Of a stretch of DNA of 64,000 bases, positions 23,025-33,981 are shown in pieces. Source of the DNA: Acanthococcus lagerstroemiae (lineage: Eukaryota; Arthropoda; Insecta; Hemiptera; Eriococcidae); NCBI GenBank assembly GCA_031841125.1, contig CM063107.1:69017814-69081813 (forward strand). The letters run 5' to 3'. Within the stretch, counting starts at the first letter, position 1; each line of letters begins with the position of its first letter. Made by a program: the position numbers and the translations under genes. Under the pieces are notes generated by a model, which was not told the DNA's origin, did no database searches, and worked only from the letters and a program-made list of their open reading frames with translations.

Positions 23025-25960
23025 TGTTCTAAGTCAAATAGAGAACATTACAATAATGTACAGTTTTTCCAATCTTGAGGAAATATAATAATTTTTCAAT
23101 AGATGGCTTTTTTCAAAACTTATGAGTCCATGCAGTATGCAGATACAGACTAACTGCAAGATTCTACTCACAATATTTTTTTTTAAAGCAGCACAATGAA
23201 TAGTAATTGTCACGATAAATTGCCGAACTTCTCATGGCTCATCTTAAACACAAAAGGAGCTTTAGGATTTGAAAATACTAATAAAATGTGAGCAAAAACA
23301 TTAGTTGAGAAATTCCGAAGTTTTATGAAGTTTTACAGCCTACTATCGCCCTCAAAAGAAATAAGATTTTCTGTTCCAAAATGAACCCAGTAAATTTTTT
23401 CAGTTTTTTAAGACTTATTATCTCATAAGCACAAACGAGGCAAGAAAATTATTCCTATGGGTTGCAGCGCATACAGAGTGTGTTTGAGAAATTTGATAAG
23501 TGGGGAAGATGAAATTCTCGCAACTATTTGTATTTCTAACTCAACAAATGTCTCAGTTCACGTTGGAACAGAACTAAAAGACTGACATCTTGTACTTTCA
23601 AATTTTTCAAGTACACAGGCTATTCAATGTGATAGTACAGCTATTAATCTAAAACTTCGTAAGGTTTATTACACCGATGAAATATTATAACTCATCCATC
23701 CCAGAATAACTTATACAATGACCCTTTACCTTCTTATATGAACAAGGATCCGGAGTAGAGCAAATGTGAAGTTAACAAAAATAGACCACCCACGAAAAGC
23801 AAAAAAGTACGATGCCGAAATCAAAAAGCACGATAACAACGCTGTTATTTTAAGTAACACAGTGAATGGATTCATAACACATTGAGCAATTACACTCATC
23901 ATTTTGGAAAATCAAAAATCTTTAGCAAACCGTGCTTCAATCTACGTACCCGAAACAAACCGAAGAAATGTGGTAGGCCAAAGTTAAAACGACTGGATCA
24001 TGGAATGGCTAGAGTTGTAAAAAGGCTCAGGTCATTTACGATTCACAGACCTATCAATTCTTCTGAAGAGGGGATTAATAATGATCTAGCTCTGAGATAT
24101 TTCCGAGAACAATCGTCTGTAAAACGAGAGGAATCTTTCTCTGCACATGTGAATTTGGCGACAGGACAGACTGGCGAGAGAATTCCTTTAGAATACAGTT
24201 TCCAGACTGAACGACCATAATCTTTAAAATGCAACAATAAATTTCAAAAGGCGTATCTATCATTTACTTCAAACGATTACAATGTACAAATTGTTCAGAC
24301 ATTGTCACGAATAATGGTGTTCTGTTCAGTCACGATATCTTCGCAGCGGCCATCTCTGTAGAGTCCAAGTCCAACTTGAAGTAACTCATTTGTTCCTTCA
24401 GAATACGAGTATATTACTCATTTTGCACATGGATTACCAATGACTTTGAAATAATACTTAGTAACTGAGAGCTCGAGGTTTTCACGATAACGATCGATTT
24501 TGATATAATTTAGAATGAGAGGAAGTTATGTGGTATTCGTTTTTCAGCAGAGGTTCTCAAGTGACCAATGTAGTCGAAACGAGTTGAAAACTAATTTCCA
24601 CTCTTCCACTGCAATGACTGAGCTGAATCTAGAACTCAATACATTTATCAGCTCTCTTCAACAAGAAAATAAAATAATAATAAAGGACTTTTACGACAGG
24701 TTTTCAAAGCAGCAAGTATTTTCAATTCTGTAATTTAGAGACTGAACTAATATACCAGACAATTATAAATTCGTTTGCGTCTCATCTTAGTGAGGCGGGC
24801 AGTAATCGGAAAGGGAACACCTGAGGATATTACCCTTGGCAACTTGGTCAGTCCCTCTCCTAGCAGAACAACGCCCTGTCATTTTCTTCCACGACTTTTC
24901 CATTATTCACTATTTTGGTTCACCCGCTCCCTCCTGATATTTCAAAAATACATAATTTTTATACAAAGCAAAACATAAAAAACACCCATAAATTTCAACT
25001 AATCGAACTATTTGAACCAAAGCATCTTAAAAACTAAGTCCACTTATGGTTCAGAAACAAGATCGCGAAACCGAAGCCTCAGTCAAAAATGCCAAAATTT
25101 GGGCAAAGCCAAGTAGATAATTTCACTCGAAGCCTAATTTACAGCTAAATATAATCTAAGCTCATTTGATCCCTGGAGGTGGGAAAAGATGAAGTGGAAG
25201 CGACAGACGGGGATCAGAGAGTACAGAAGGATAAAGAAGGAAGAAGAAATACAAAGATGAAGCCAATAGAAACCAAATTTACATGAACATTGAAATCACA
25301 ATTATGTTTCATCCAAGGTCAAAACCTAAGCTACAATTCTGCCCCCTTGTTGACAGCGCACAGAGGCAGCCTAATTTTGACGGCTTCAGACCCTTAGGAA
25401 TCAATATTGAAGTTTTCCTACATAATCATCCATCATCCTCGATGAAGTATCTCTTCGCAGTATCCCACCTGATGAATAATTCATACATATACATTAAAAA
25501 ATCGGTTTCTTACATTTTTGAATGTTTCTTTCTCAGTCCATTTTCCCACCGTCCAAAAACTGAAATATTCAATTCAAGCCTTTCAAAGAAAACCTCTACA
25601 GAATCTTGGCTTGAATGAAATCCACTATAACTGAACATCAGTGAGCGCGAAATTTCCTCAGTTGTGAACCATCATCTCAAAAAGTGAACAACAGCCTCCA
25701 GACAGTAGTGGCGACACTTCGAAGGGATACCGTCAAGAAGGCCAGATACGTTTTCCTACGAAAATCGCCTGATTCACTCCTCTGACTGAACTGATGATCA
25801 CAAAGATATCAATTCTTGTAAATAATAGCTAAAATTATTTTAGCATTACTGTTTCTTCTTTATTACTCTCAGTTCCTAAACGAGACAACACTGCATACTT
25901 TAAAAACGTGCATTCTTTGAGAGGACTGCATATCGATACGACCGTTTCGTAACACTCAGG
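23025..25960. other. No gene recognised
   Basis: AT-rich unique DNA. The ORF at 23882-24220 (112 codons, plus, non-ATG start) is basic in its centre (RKKP/KRLRS style), and the one at 24515-24733 ends in a helical-looking LNTFISSLQQENK stretch. Neither has a recognisable domain or splice context, so I do not call them genes. Confidence 0.3.
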
Positions 25961-25961
25961 T

Positions 25962-26168
25962 AGCGATAGACAAGATCGAAAGGATCATGGCAAGATCATC
26001 AATATTTTTGATATTTAAGTAACTGTGATCTTTTATCTGATCCACGATCGAAGGCCAAAAAGGTCACAAAAACCAGGGGAGGGGAAGGGGGGAATCGAGA
26101 CAAAACCACAAGGTCGTTATCTTTTAGTGACTTAGGATTCGTTTTTTCAAATGATCTTGCAATCGCTG
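25962..26168. repeat. Weak inverted repeat around GATC motifs
   Basis: agcgatagacaagatcgaaa near 25963 and aatgatcttgcaatcgct near 26150 are loosely inverted. Similar text (catgatcgaaggtctttttt) occurs at 47832. May be a short old element. Confidence 0.3.
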
Positions 26169-26747
26169 AATTTATATTCTTGCCCATCTCTGCACTCAGG
26201 CCGTATCCTCTCAGCTCTCAGGCTACCAAAAGAGTAAGAAGCATTGAGATGAGGTAGGGGGAGAAGCACTAAAGCACAAATACAAGGTGTTTCAAAAATG
26301 ACAAGGCCAGTTTTAAGCTCTCATAACTTGGCAATACTGAGAGTAAAGTAGTGGTATCATTTGAAAAAAGAATGAACCCCATTTAGTAATCACATGTCTT
26401 GGTGGGTAGCAGTGCAACGTGTTTTCCGTGAAACGCTATTTAGGAAAGGCAGGTTTTGTTAAAAAGCACAGAAAACGTCCCTCTCATTTAAATCTTTTGG
26501 GACGGATAATGGACCTAAAAGGCAGACAATACAACGATGAGTGGAGACATTCCCTGCTGTGGAGTTTGTAACGTCGGTTCCGACAAACGAGAGGGAAAAA
26601 ACAGCTCGAACAACCGAGAGTAGTGAAGGACTGCCAAGGCGATGGAAGCCTCTCCTGGAATCTCATTTCATCATTACTCCTTTCGTTTTGATCTCAAAGT
26701 TGCTACGGCACATCGACAGATATTTTTTTGGAATTAAAAGAGATCCA

Positions 26748-26750
<3 letters not shown>

Positions 26751-26791
<41 letters not shown>

Positions 26792-26812
26792 GTATTATTA
26801 CTACTACTACTA
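26751..26812. repeat. ATT/TAC trinucleotide microsatellite
   Basis: About 14 units of att (26751-26792) followed by ttatta and then ctactactactac. Simple repeat. Confidence 0.95.
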
Positions 26813-27033
26813 CGAGAGGGGGGAAAAAAGCCTGTTTAGAAAAAAAAAACTGGAGTGAGAATCATTTCCCGGCGTACACATAATAAGTGGCCCTCCCCCC
26901 AAAATACGGATTCAGAATTGATTACATGCAATTTTTCTCTGCGGGGTTATGTCAAGTCAAAAGTGCATATGATTCTAATGAACGATACCGGTATGCTGAA
27001 GACCCGTATATAAGAAACAAAACAATGAAGGAT

Positions 27034-27397
27034 CAGGGTGTCTACAGAAATTGAAAAGTAAAAATGAAGTACTTTTTCAGGATCCTTTGCAGGACTGTAG
27101 CCGGCATATTTTCCATCTATATCCTCGAGTGAGCAAATCTTTTTTCTTCTCCCCCCCCCCTTTCTTTCCCCTATTTTCAATTAACAAAAAGTCAACCGAG
27201 CATGCTTTTGAAACATTCTCATTCATTGTGTTGGATAGTTATTATTACTGAAAATACTAATCTTTTACAAAGAATAAAAATACACATAAACAAAAATGAA
27301 GGACTTCAATTTTTTTTTTAATTTAATTTCAGCACTTTTCAGGACTTTTAGGGCCAAGTTAAAAATTCAGGATTTTTCAGCACCTGTAGACACTATG
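27034..27397. mobile_element. CAGGGTGTCTAC-type TIR element
   Basis: Begins cagggtgtctacagaaattg and ends cctgtagacactatg, inverted over 12 bp. The interior is AT-rich with cttttcagga repeats, as in relatives at 29640, 37812 and 51027. It contains a 10-C run at 27151. Flanking 8-mers do not match clearly. Confidence 0.7.
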
Positions 27398-27524
27398 AGA
27401 ATATTCCGCAACAAATTTCGAATAACGTCAACAGAAATTTTTGTGTTCGTTTGCGTAAGTGCACCGCGGGAAAGGGAGATGGCATTTAGGGAATACAATT
27501 TTTAAAACATAAATAAATTAATAT

Positions 27525-28045
27525 AGGGCTTTTCATCGGCGGGTTTGTTTGTATGATTTCTTATCTCGATGTAGAATTATCATCAATGAGATATGTGACT
27601 TGACACAAGAAAAGGGCCTCAATGGTAATAAGACAATGAGACTCTTTTCTGTGCCACATCGTATTACGATTCTTTTGACACATTTTATTACGAATTTCAG
27701 ATTTTTTTAAGTAGAGCACAGAAAGAAAAATATGAAAATGTGACATAGAAAAGGGCCCTAATGTTCCCTTACCATTGAGGCCATTTTATGTGCCAGATCA
27801 CATCGTGATTCCTTTTGACATTTAATTACGGTTTTTCATTTCCCCCCCCCCCCTAAATAGAGTACTGAAAGAAAAAAACAAAATTCGTAACAGAATGTGC
27901 CAAAGGAACCATAATGTGATGTGGCACAGAAAAGGGCCTCAGTACCATTGAGGCCCTTTCCTTGTAACACCTCATACAGCTCCTCGGTGATAATTGTACA
28001 GCGAGATGAGAAATCATGTGAACAAACCCGACGATGAAAAGCCCT
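27525..28045. mobile_element. Palindromic element, long copy of a two-copy family
   Basis: Ends agggcttttcatcggcgggt and acccgacgatgaaaagccct are inverted, and the similarity continues inwards for about 50 bp. Internally, modules such as aaaagggcctcaatggtaa and ttaccattgaggcc recur in both directions. A shorter copy lies at 45511-45899. The extra ~130 bp here is an internal duplication of one palindromic module. No ORF of substance. Confidence 0.85.
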
Positions 28046-28163
28046 ATTGTATACGACACAGGGTTAATTTTTCTTTTAATTGATATCAAACATGTCTACT
28101 TTTCTCTCAGTGTTGCCAAGTTATAAGCGTTTAAAACTGGCCCCGTCATTTTGAAATACGCTG

Positions 28164-29639
28164 TACGATTCGGAATAAAACGTATATCTTCCCAAAACAC
28201 CGAAACTAGGATGGTTCTTCTGTTTCACCGACGAGTACAACTCACTCCGATTTCAGAAACACAATCCAACCAGAGTAACACTTTCGATGCGAAGTTAACA
28301 AGGTCAAGTTGAGCGAAATTACAATCACTCGGTATATAGGTCAGTGAATACTGAAAAGGGAGAATAACTCGAAATCTCGATGTGCTCTTTTCGAACTTCG
28401 AGTCTGAAACAACGAATGAAAACTGAAACGAGTTCTTTTTGGTCGTCTAACTCATGTATCAAAATCACTCAAACGAAAAAAGTGATTTGAAACACAGCGA
28501 GCTCGTTTGTTTTCATTTCTGCACACACGAAATATCGAATCTTGTACAGGTGAGACTCCCCCCCCCCCACACACACACACACAATTCTTACTCCGTACAT
28601 AGATTTTTAAAACGAGCCATTAGGGGTCTCTACCCCCTCGCCATACCAGCTATATTAGAATTACAGGCAACAGGTATAAGGTATGAAAACAGTACAACCA
28701 CGAAACGTTGTCTCCCCGTCGAAATGCGTTAAAAAGGCCAAAGTGGATCATTTCGTAGCTAGGTCACCAAATGTTGCACTCGATCCGCCGCGCATCTATT
28801 CTCCGACGATACGATTTTTGAAAATACGATCGATTTTATACCTTTTTTCCCGCAGATCCAAACGTTATATGTGATTATGTTCATAACTAGGTCGACCTAT
28901 CTATTCCGAGGACTCTCAGAATGGAAATAGGTTACACCGTGTGTATACAAGGATGGATAGACGTCGACAAACGGCGCTTACTCTACTTATCTGACTCGAC
29001 GAGTGCGGAAAGAGGCGAAAAAAAAACAACTTCGTACGCAAAGCAGCCGTTCAGCCGTTCGATCGTGTCACCAAGCAATTTACCTGGATGCAGATTAATT
29101 AACTCCTCTCGGTTACCTACTGACCCACTGTTAAATGTCCATTCTTTTTATGCGTTTCTGACATTTAAATAACCGTGTACAACAACTAAACGATTTTAGC
29201 CTTTTACACACGCTAACCGATTATACGCACCGAAATTAGAAATGTGTTTTTCCGCCTTCGCGAAACACACGGTACTCGGCCTTACACTTTCAAAAGCCCA
29301 CTTTTCGAATCTGGTATCGATTTCGTCGGCTCAAATCTCCCTATACGTGTGTTACCTTGGCGTGGTGAGGAGGCTTGGAAGAATAACTAAAAGCACACAA
29401 GAGAAGGGAAACTCCGACAGAAAAACTCTGATGAAGGCAAGGGAAAACTACATCAGTATTTTCCCCCGGAGATGAATTATGATGGCAACTCACAAAATAA
29501 ATAATGCCGGAGGTGAAAGTATCCCTTCGTATTTCCGGGCGGAAATTACCTGGTGAGACACAATCAGAACTGAGATTAGAGATATGGTAAAGAAAGAGAT
29601 GAAAATACTAAAATCAGATATAATAGGAATTAATGAAGT
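28164..29639. other. CpG-richer unique block, possible small exon
   Basis: CpG-rich, low repeat content. One candidate is an ATG at 28454 opening 32 codons to a good donor, cttgtacag|gtgagac, at 28549. It is listed separately. The remaining ORFs (28683-28874, 28921-29172, 29242-29475, plus) lack domains. Confidence 0.3.
28454..28549 (+). CDS. Hypothetical first coding exon
   Basis: The ATG at 28454 is followed by 32 complete codons (96 nt, phase 0) and then by CAG|GTGAGA, a strong 5' splice-site match. The frame stays open past the donor to 28732. The peptide (MYQNHSNEKSDLK to EISNLVQ) is hydrophilic with no signal peptide and no family I recognise. There is no identified downstream acceptor or promoter, and a donor after a short ATG frame is expected by chance in a window of this size. 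Confidence 0.15.
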
Positions 29640-29998
29640 CAGGGTGTCTACTGAATTTGGGAAATAAAATATCATGACTCTTCATGACTATCACGGGGGA
29701 TATAAAAAGAAAATGGAAAGGAGGAGACGAACACGGCGCTTCGCGCCTCACCGGAGGCCTCACCTTTTGACACCTCCTCCACCACCCCCTTTTGATTAAT
29801 TTTCAGATAAACCAAAACCTGCATTGAGGAACTTACATTCTGCAACTGATTTTCCAATAGGGGGTTACCTAAAATAAAAATATTTTGAAAGTACAAGTGT
29901 ACCCTACTTTTCAACTGCATTTTTTCGAAAGAATCACCAGAATTACACTTCACTTGTTGCATACTTCAACATTTTTCCTTTAACAACATTACAGCAAT

Positions 29999-30169
29999 AT
30001 GGATTGCAATGCAAATGAGACAGTCTTGAGAAAGTTGAAAAATGCCCATAGTTTTGCCCCTCTCTGTGGGTGGTTTGAACATACAATCTTCTGCCTTTAT
30101 AAGCATGCAGAAAAACAGGCAATATTCCATTTATATGAAATTGGTGATATAAATGTGTTCCATATCTAA
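29999..30169 (+). CDS. Unrecognised 56-residue ORF inside element
   Basis: ATG at 29999 and TAA at 30167-30169. The peptide is protein-like in composition (ETVLRKLKNAH, CGWFEHTIFCLYKHAEK), with Cys and His that could bind metal. It lies in the interior of the 29640-32430 element on the opposite strand from two other ORFs, so at most one set can be real. Could be a piece of an element protein or chance. Confidence 0.15.
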   Translation: MDCNANETVLRKLKNAHSFAPLCGWFEHTIFCLYKHAEKQAIFHLYEIGDINVFHI

Positions 30170-30628
30170 TAACAGACAGGAAAAATGAAAGGCTAACATT
30201 AAATTCAGTATGAATGTACTGATTTAGAAAAATCATTAATCACTTATTCTATCAACAAATTACTGAAGACTACTCACACATAGGCGGACTTTGCTCATGG
30301 CAACTGGGAGGGGGCTGTGCCCCGAATATCTTCGAATTTTGTTACCAAGTTCTCGACCCCCACCCCACACCCAATAAACGATGACACATTTTTTGAACTA
30401 CTCAATGAACGCAACTGTATTTCAGAAAGTGTACGTAGAAATTGCTCACGAGAAGCTGCTTTGGTCCACTCTCCCGAGAACCCAAATCAAAAATCATACC
30501 AGTGGCTTTGATTGTAGTTCATTAACCATCTTGTTTTTCAGCAGGCTTTGAACTAATTTCGATCTCCGAATGAGAAGTACTTGCTATAACATTTGTACCA
30601 CTACTACAGTCGGGAAACGTAGAACTGT

Positions 30629-30883
30629 CAGTGGAGGATCTACGGGGGAGGGGGGTCGGACACCACCGGGCCGAAGAAGTAAAAAAAAAAAAAAACATTG
30701 CGAAAGCACATTATATAACTAAAAATGTAGTGAACGTGTACAACTGCAGTGTTGTAGTCCTGTGCGGACTTCAAAATATATCAAGAATCAACTTAGAAAT
30801 CCATCTCGGTTTTTTAGGGGGCGGAGGAGGAAAAAGTTTTATTTTCAAAACACCCCCTTGGAAAATATCTAGATCCGCCACTG
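30629..30883. mobile_element. hAT MITE with 8-bp target duplication
   Basis: Ends cagtggaggatctacgg and ctagatccgccactg are inverted; flanks are agaactgt and agaactgg (7 of 8). Length is 255 bp, with G/A-rich ends and no coding. It is nested in 30279-31824. Confidence 0.85.
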
Positions 30884-31099
30884 AGAACTGGAAGGGTTTT
30901 TCTCACCCAAACTAGACGGTTTTTCGAGATACTTTTGAATGTCCATAACAAAATTAATAATGACACGAAGAATATTAATCAAGACGCAGCTACCTGAACA
31001 CAAATAATCACACCAGAATGATTCCAACACTACTCTAAAAGAGCTGCATTTCCTAACATCAGTCAAACCCGCATTGAGGCACAGACAGATTTCGTGTGA

Positions 31100-31412
31100 A
31101 GTCACACAGTGAGTTACACTGTTAGCGAAAGTACTCATCGTTGGGCTTACGAATGTACTGACTCCCATAAGAAAAACACAAGGAGCTAAGATCATTATGT
31201 TATTACCTGAGAATAAGAAATTCGTAAGAAACCAAAGCGATATATCTTTATTCCAGAAGGTTCTGGGCATTTGCTAATAAACTTTTGGTTTCCAACAAAT
31301 TTCTTATTCTCAGGTAATAACATAATGATCTTTGCTCCACGTGTTTTTCTTATGGGAGTCAATACATTCTAAGTCCAACGACGGGTACTTCTGCTAACTG
31401 TCACCACTTTTG
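31100..31412. mobile_element. Foldback element, copy 2
   Basis: Same family as 15324-15637: arms carry gatcattatgttattacctg and caggtaataacataatgatc. The loop (ccagaaggttctgggcattt) is the reverse complement of that of copy 1, showing opposite insertion orientation. It is nested inside 30279-31824. Confidence 0.85.
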
Positions 31413-32430
31413 TACGGAAGAACATTTAAACCAGAGTGAAAAAGACATGTCGACAGTATATGGCAAACAGTGCTCGGAAAACTTCAAAAATGATCAAAAA
31501 TATGTACGTTTTTCCAGAAATGTACAAAAATTTGTCGTTTTAAAATATGTATTGCTTATTTCTTATTTCGTTCCAAGTCGTATGGTTATGTATGTGTGAT
31601 ATGGTTTGGGTAGTACCCTCTATGAGACCAAATAAAACAATGCAAAAGTGTGAAAATCGCATGCTTCAAAAGACGTCGGTTGCTAGTTAACTAATTAAGT
31701 AAACACCGCCATCGGTTCGTTTCAGCCTATATTAATTTTCATTTTTTGCTCGGGGAGGAGAGGCTACATTCGAGTCTGCGGGCATAGCCCTCCTAGTCCC
31801 CCCTCCTACCAATGTTCGCCTATACACTCACAAAACATATCACAAATCACTACCGTTTTGAGACTTCTGGTCACTCACATTTTTTTGTAAGTGTTCAACA
31901 TCTCATCATTCAAAAAATAGTGTGTGCGAAGTGATCATCCAGCATCAGTTCACGCCGTGTGATTACTGAGTGATGTTCACAAAGGCACTCACAATTTGGA
32001 TTGTGAATGGCCTCATTGTCAATCGGGTTGAAACAAACAACTTTGGAAAACATTTTTGGAAGAAATTACAAAATACTTCTTAATACCAATAATCACAATC
32101 ACAAGAGCATTGATTAGAATGAAAGCAATAAAGAACAATTTCTTTATGAAGTAATTTTTGAACATCAATTCATCAGCAAACACGCCATTTTTATCTATTA
32201 CCAGATCATTCAATACAGAGCGCGCCAAAGTTCCATAATAAATATTCACTTGATATTTTTCTCATTAAAGGAATAAAATTGATTTTTTTTTTTGTGGTAA
32301 TGGAAATATTGTGAACTATGACATGATGAAATATCATGACGTTTTCGAATTTCGGTTAAAATATCATGACTTCTCATGACTTTCAAGATAATTTTTTGAA
32401 ATCATGACTTTTCAGGCCAGCGAAAAGAGG

Positions 32431-32829
32431 ACAAGCAGGCGTAGGTATGTCATAGCCCGAGTTTTCAAATTGAAAGCGATTTGATTGATAAAAATGATTA
32501 AAAAAAGATGCCATATTTGGCCACGTATTATATTATAATTCAATTGAATGGCAAAAAAGGTGTGTATATGTTCTGGATTATGAATGATTATTAGATGTGT
32601 TCAATATAAGTGAGTTCTGTTTTTACTTCCAGGTATTCCCACATACTCATATTTAGCTATGGTTACAGAAGAAATTGCGAAGTGAGACCACTGACTCCCA
32701 TATTTCAGCAGAAATACCAGACTAGAAGTTACAACCTAAACTGTTTAAAATTGTGACCACTCACATGATACAATCATGGTCCCTGTCTCATGTATGCAGA
32801 ATAGAATGTGCACAAAAAGGTAGAACATA
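32431..32829. other. No gene recognised
   Basis: AT-rich spacer. Nothing supportable. Confidence 0.3.
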
Positions 32830-33352
32830 TTATGGACGCTGTTAAGCAAAACAGAACCAATCGATAAAATCTGTTTTTTAAGAACACGTGTTTCAAAGTT
32901 CAAGAGCCATATGAACGCTGTTAAGCGTAAGGGAACCAACCAACATTTGTAAACAAAATGAGTTATTAGTATCATTGGAAAGAACATAAAAAGTAGAATT
33001 TTTCAAGATCGGGCCCCCGACTCAAAAATGCGTACTCACGTTGAAAAAAGCTCATCAGTAAACGCTACATCATATAGTTTCTACATGGCTCTTGAAATTC
33101 GAAATCACGTGTTCTCAAAAAACATATTTTGCTGGTTGGTTCCCTTACGCTTAATAGCGTCCATACAAAAACTATACGACATAGCGTTTACTGATACGCT
33201 CTTTTCAACGTACAAATTTTTGTATCAGGGCCCAATTTTGGGAAATTCTACTTTTTACGCTCTTTCCAACGACACTAATGACTCATTTTGTTGACAAAGG
33301 GTCACCTGGTTCTGTTTTGCTTAACAGCGTCCATATGTTCTTGGTTTCTTCA
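32830..33352. mobile_element. Mosaic foldback element
   Basis: Inverted modules are present in mixed order: ggacgctgttaagcaaaac (32834) returns inverted near 33316-33336, ggtaccaaccn-like ttaagcgtaagggaaccaac (32923) returns inverted near 33135-33155, and gagttattagtatcattgga returns inverted near 33263-33282. Module ttaagcg also occurs within each arm. The element can fold along most of its length, but the arms are permuted, suggesting an insertion of one foldback unit into another or rearrangement. Confidence 0.75.
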
Positions 33353-33837
33353 AGCAGAAGTTGAGAAAAAATTGTGAGTTTTCCAAAAATATTTTCCATA
33401 TGGTATCCATGGCAATTCCTGAATGGAACGCAAACTAATGATGATGGTTCCCCACTTCATTGAGGACGTTCTCCTGAAGAAGGGAGCCTCACTAGGGTCA
33501 TTAATGGAATAACAATATTTTCAGCGTTTGTCCGATATCTTCTATCTATATCTATGTTATAAATGAATTAATGACTCCAGTGTGTCTGATACTGTCAACA
33601 GATCTACATTATAATGGAATCAATGTCTCCAGTATTCTTCCAATAGAGTCAATAAATCAGTATGTAAGTTATCCCAAATGGCAGACAGTGCTTCCGAGCG
33701 TGTTTGTGGAGAAGAAAAGTTCAAGTAAATTCACTCGTTGTGGCGTAGTATAGCTCAAAAGTTTCAAACTCGCGCGAAGAGCAGGTAGTATTGCTAGTCA
33801 TGAATAAGCCAGAGACATACATTGTTATTACTGCCAG
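33353..33837. other. Possible upstream LINE-derived sequence, unresolved
   Basis: Precedes the LINE tail. The ORF at 33571-33753 (plus) has no recognised motif. Could be LINE-derived but is too degraded to claim. Confidence 0.2.
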
Positions 33838-33981
33838 AGGGAAAGGCTGAGAAAGAACAGGAAAGGAAGGCAAAGAATGAGCTATGAAGAGCAGATAACG
33901 AAGGATACAAAGTTTCAATCCTTCTCAGAAATGAAAAGATTAGCACAGGAGAGAAAAAAGCGGAGAGATGCAACCTATTAG
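33838..33981 (+). pseudogene. 3' tail of a non-LTR retrotransposon ORF2
   Basis: The frame ends at TAG 33979-33981. The peptide includes KNRKGRQRMSYEEQITKD, then FSEMKRLAQERKKRRDATY and the stop. The arrangement G-R-Q/P-R ... W/Y..QI ... F..L..LAQDR..WR is the characteristic C-terminus of many LINE ORF2 proteins (established family knowledge, recalled). Upstream frames are broken by stops, so only the extreme 3' coding end remains. Most of the reverse transcriptase is absent, as expected of a 5'-truncated insertion. Confidence 0.6.

Larger units (their letters stand above)
26283..28163. mobile_element. Tc1/mariner-like TIR pair around a nested region
   Basis: The left end caaggtgtttcaaaaatgac followed by ggccagttttaagctctcat is matched, inverted, by the right end near 28095-28163 (atgagagcttaaa-like text, ggccccgtcattttgaaata). 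Inverted similarity runs about 70 bp and includes ataacttggcaa. TA flanks both tips, as expected of Tc1/mariner, but TA is common by chance. At least two other elements (27034-27397 and 27525-28045) lie inside. No transposase was recognised. Confidence 0.55.
30279..31824. mobile_element. hAT-like element with 8-bp target duplication, nested
   Basis: Tips cataggcggac (30279) and gttcgcctata (ending 31824) are inverted, with similarity continuing as gggagggggct / agccctcctagtccccc. Flanks are tactcaca (30271-30278) and cactcaca (31825-31832), 7 of 8. It lies inside 29640-32430 and itself contains the MITE 30629-30883 and the foldback 31100-31412. About 970 bp of its own sequence remains, with no recognised transposase. 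Confidence 0.8.
29640..32430. mobile_element. Long CAGGGTGTCTAC element, parent type
   Basis: Starts cagggtgtctactgaatttg at 29640 with subterminal atcatgactcttcatgac. The right part (about 32200-32430) carries tacagagcgcgcc, nattgtgaactatgacatg and atcatgacttttcagg. Both outer parts line up with the short element at 37812-38113, which joins them directly, so I read this as the longer parent. The very tip at the right is degraded (ggccagcgaaaagagg). It is interrupted by the nested 30279-31824 element. Its remaining interior has ORFs at 29672-29962, 29943-30236 and 32019-32249 (minus) and 29999-30169 (plus), none recognised. Confidence 0.65.

Noticed and set aside
23882..24220. 112-codon plus-strand ORF, basic in the middle
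   Set aside because: Starts at a non-ATG codon, has no recognised domain, splice signal or promoter, and an opposing ORF covers part of it.
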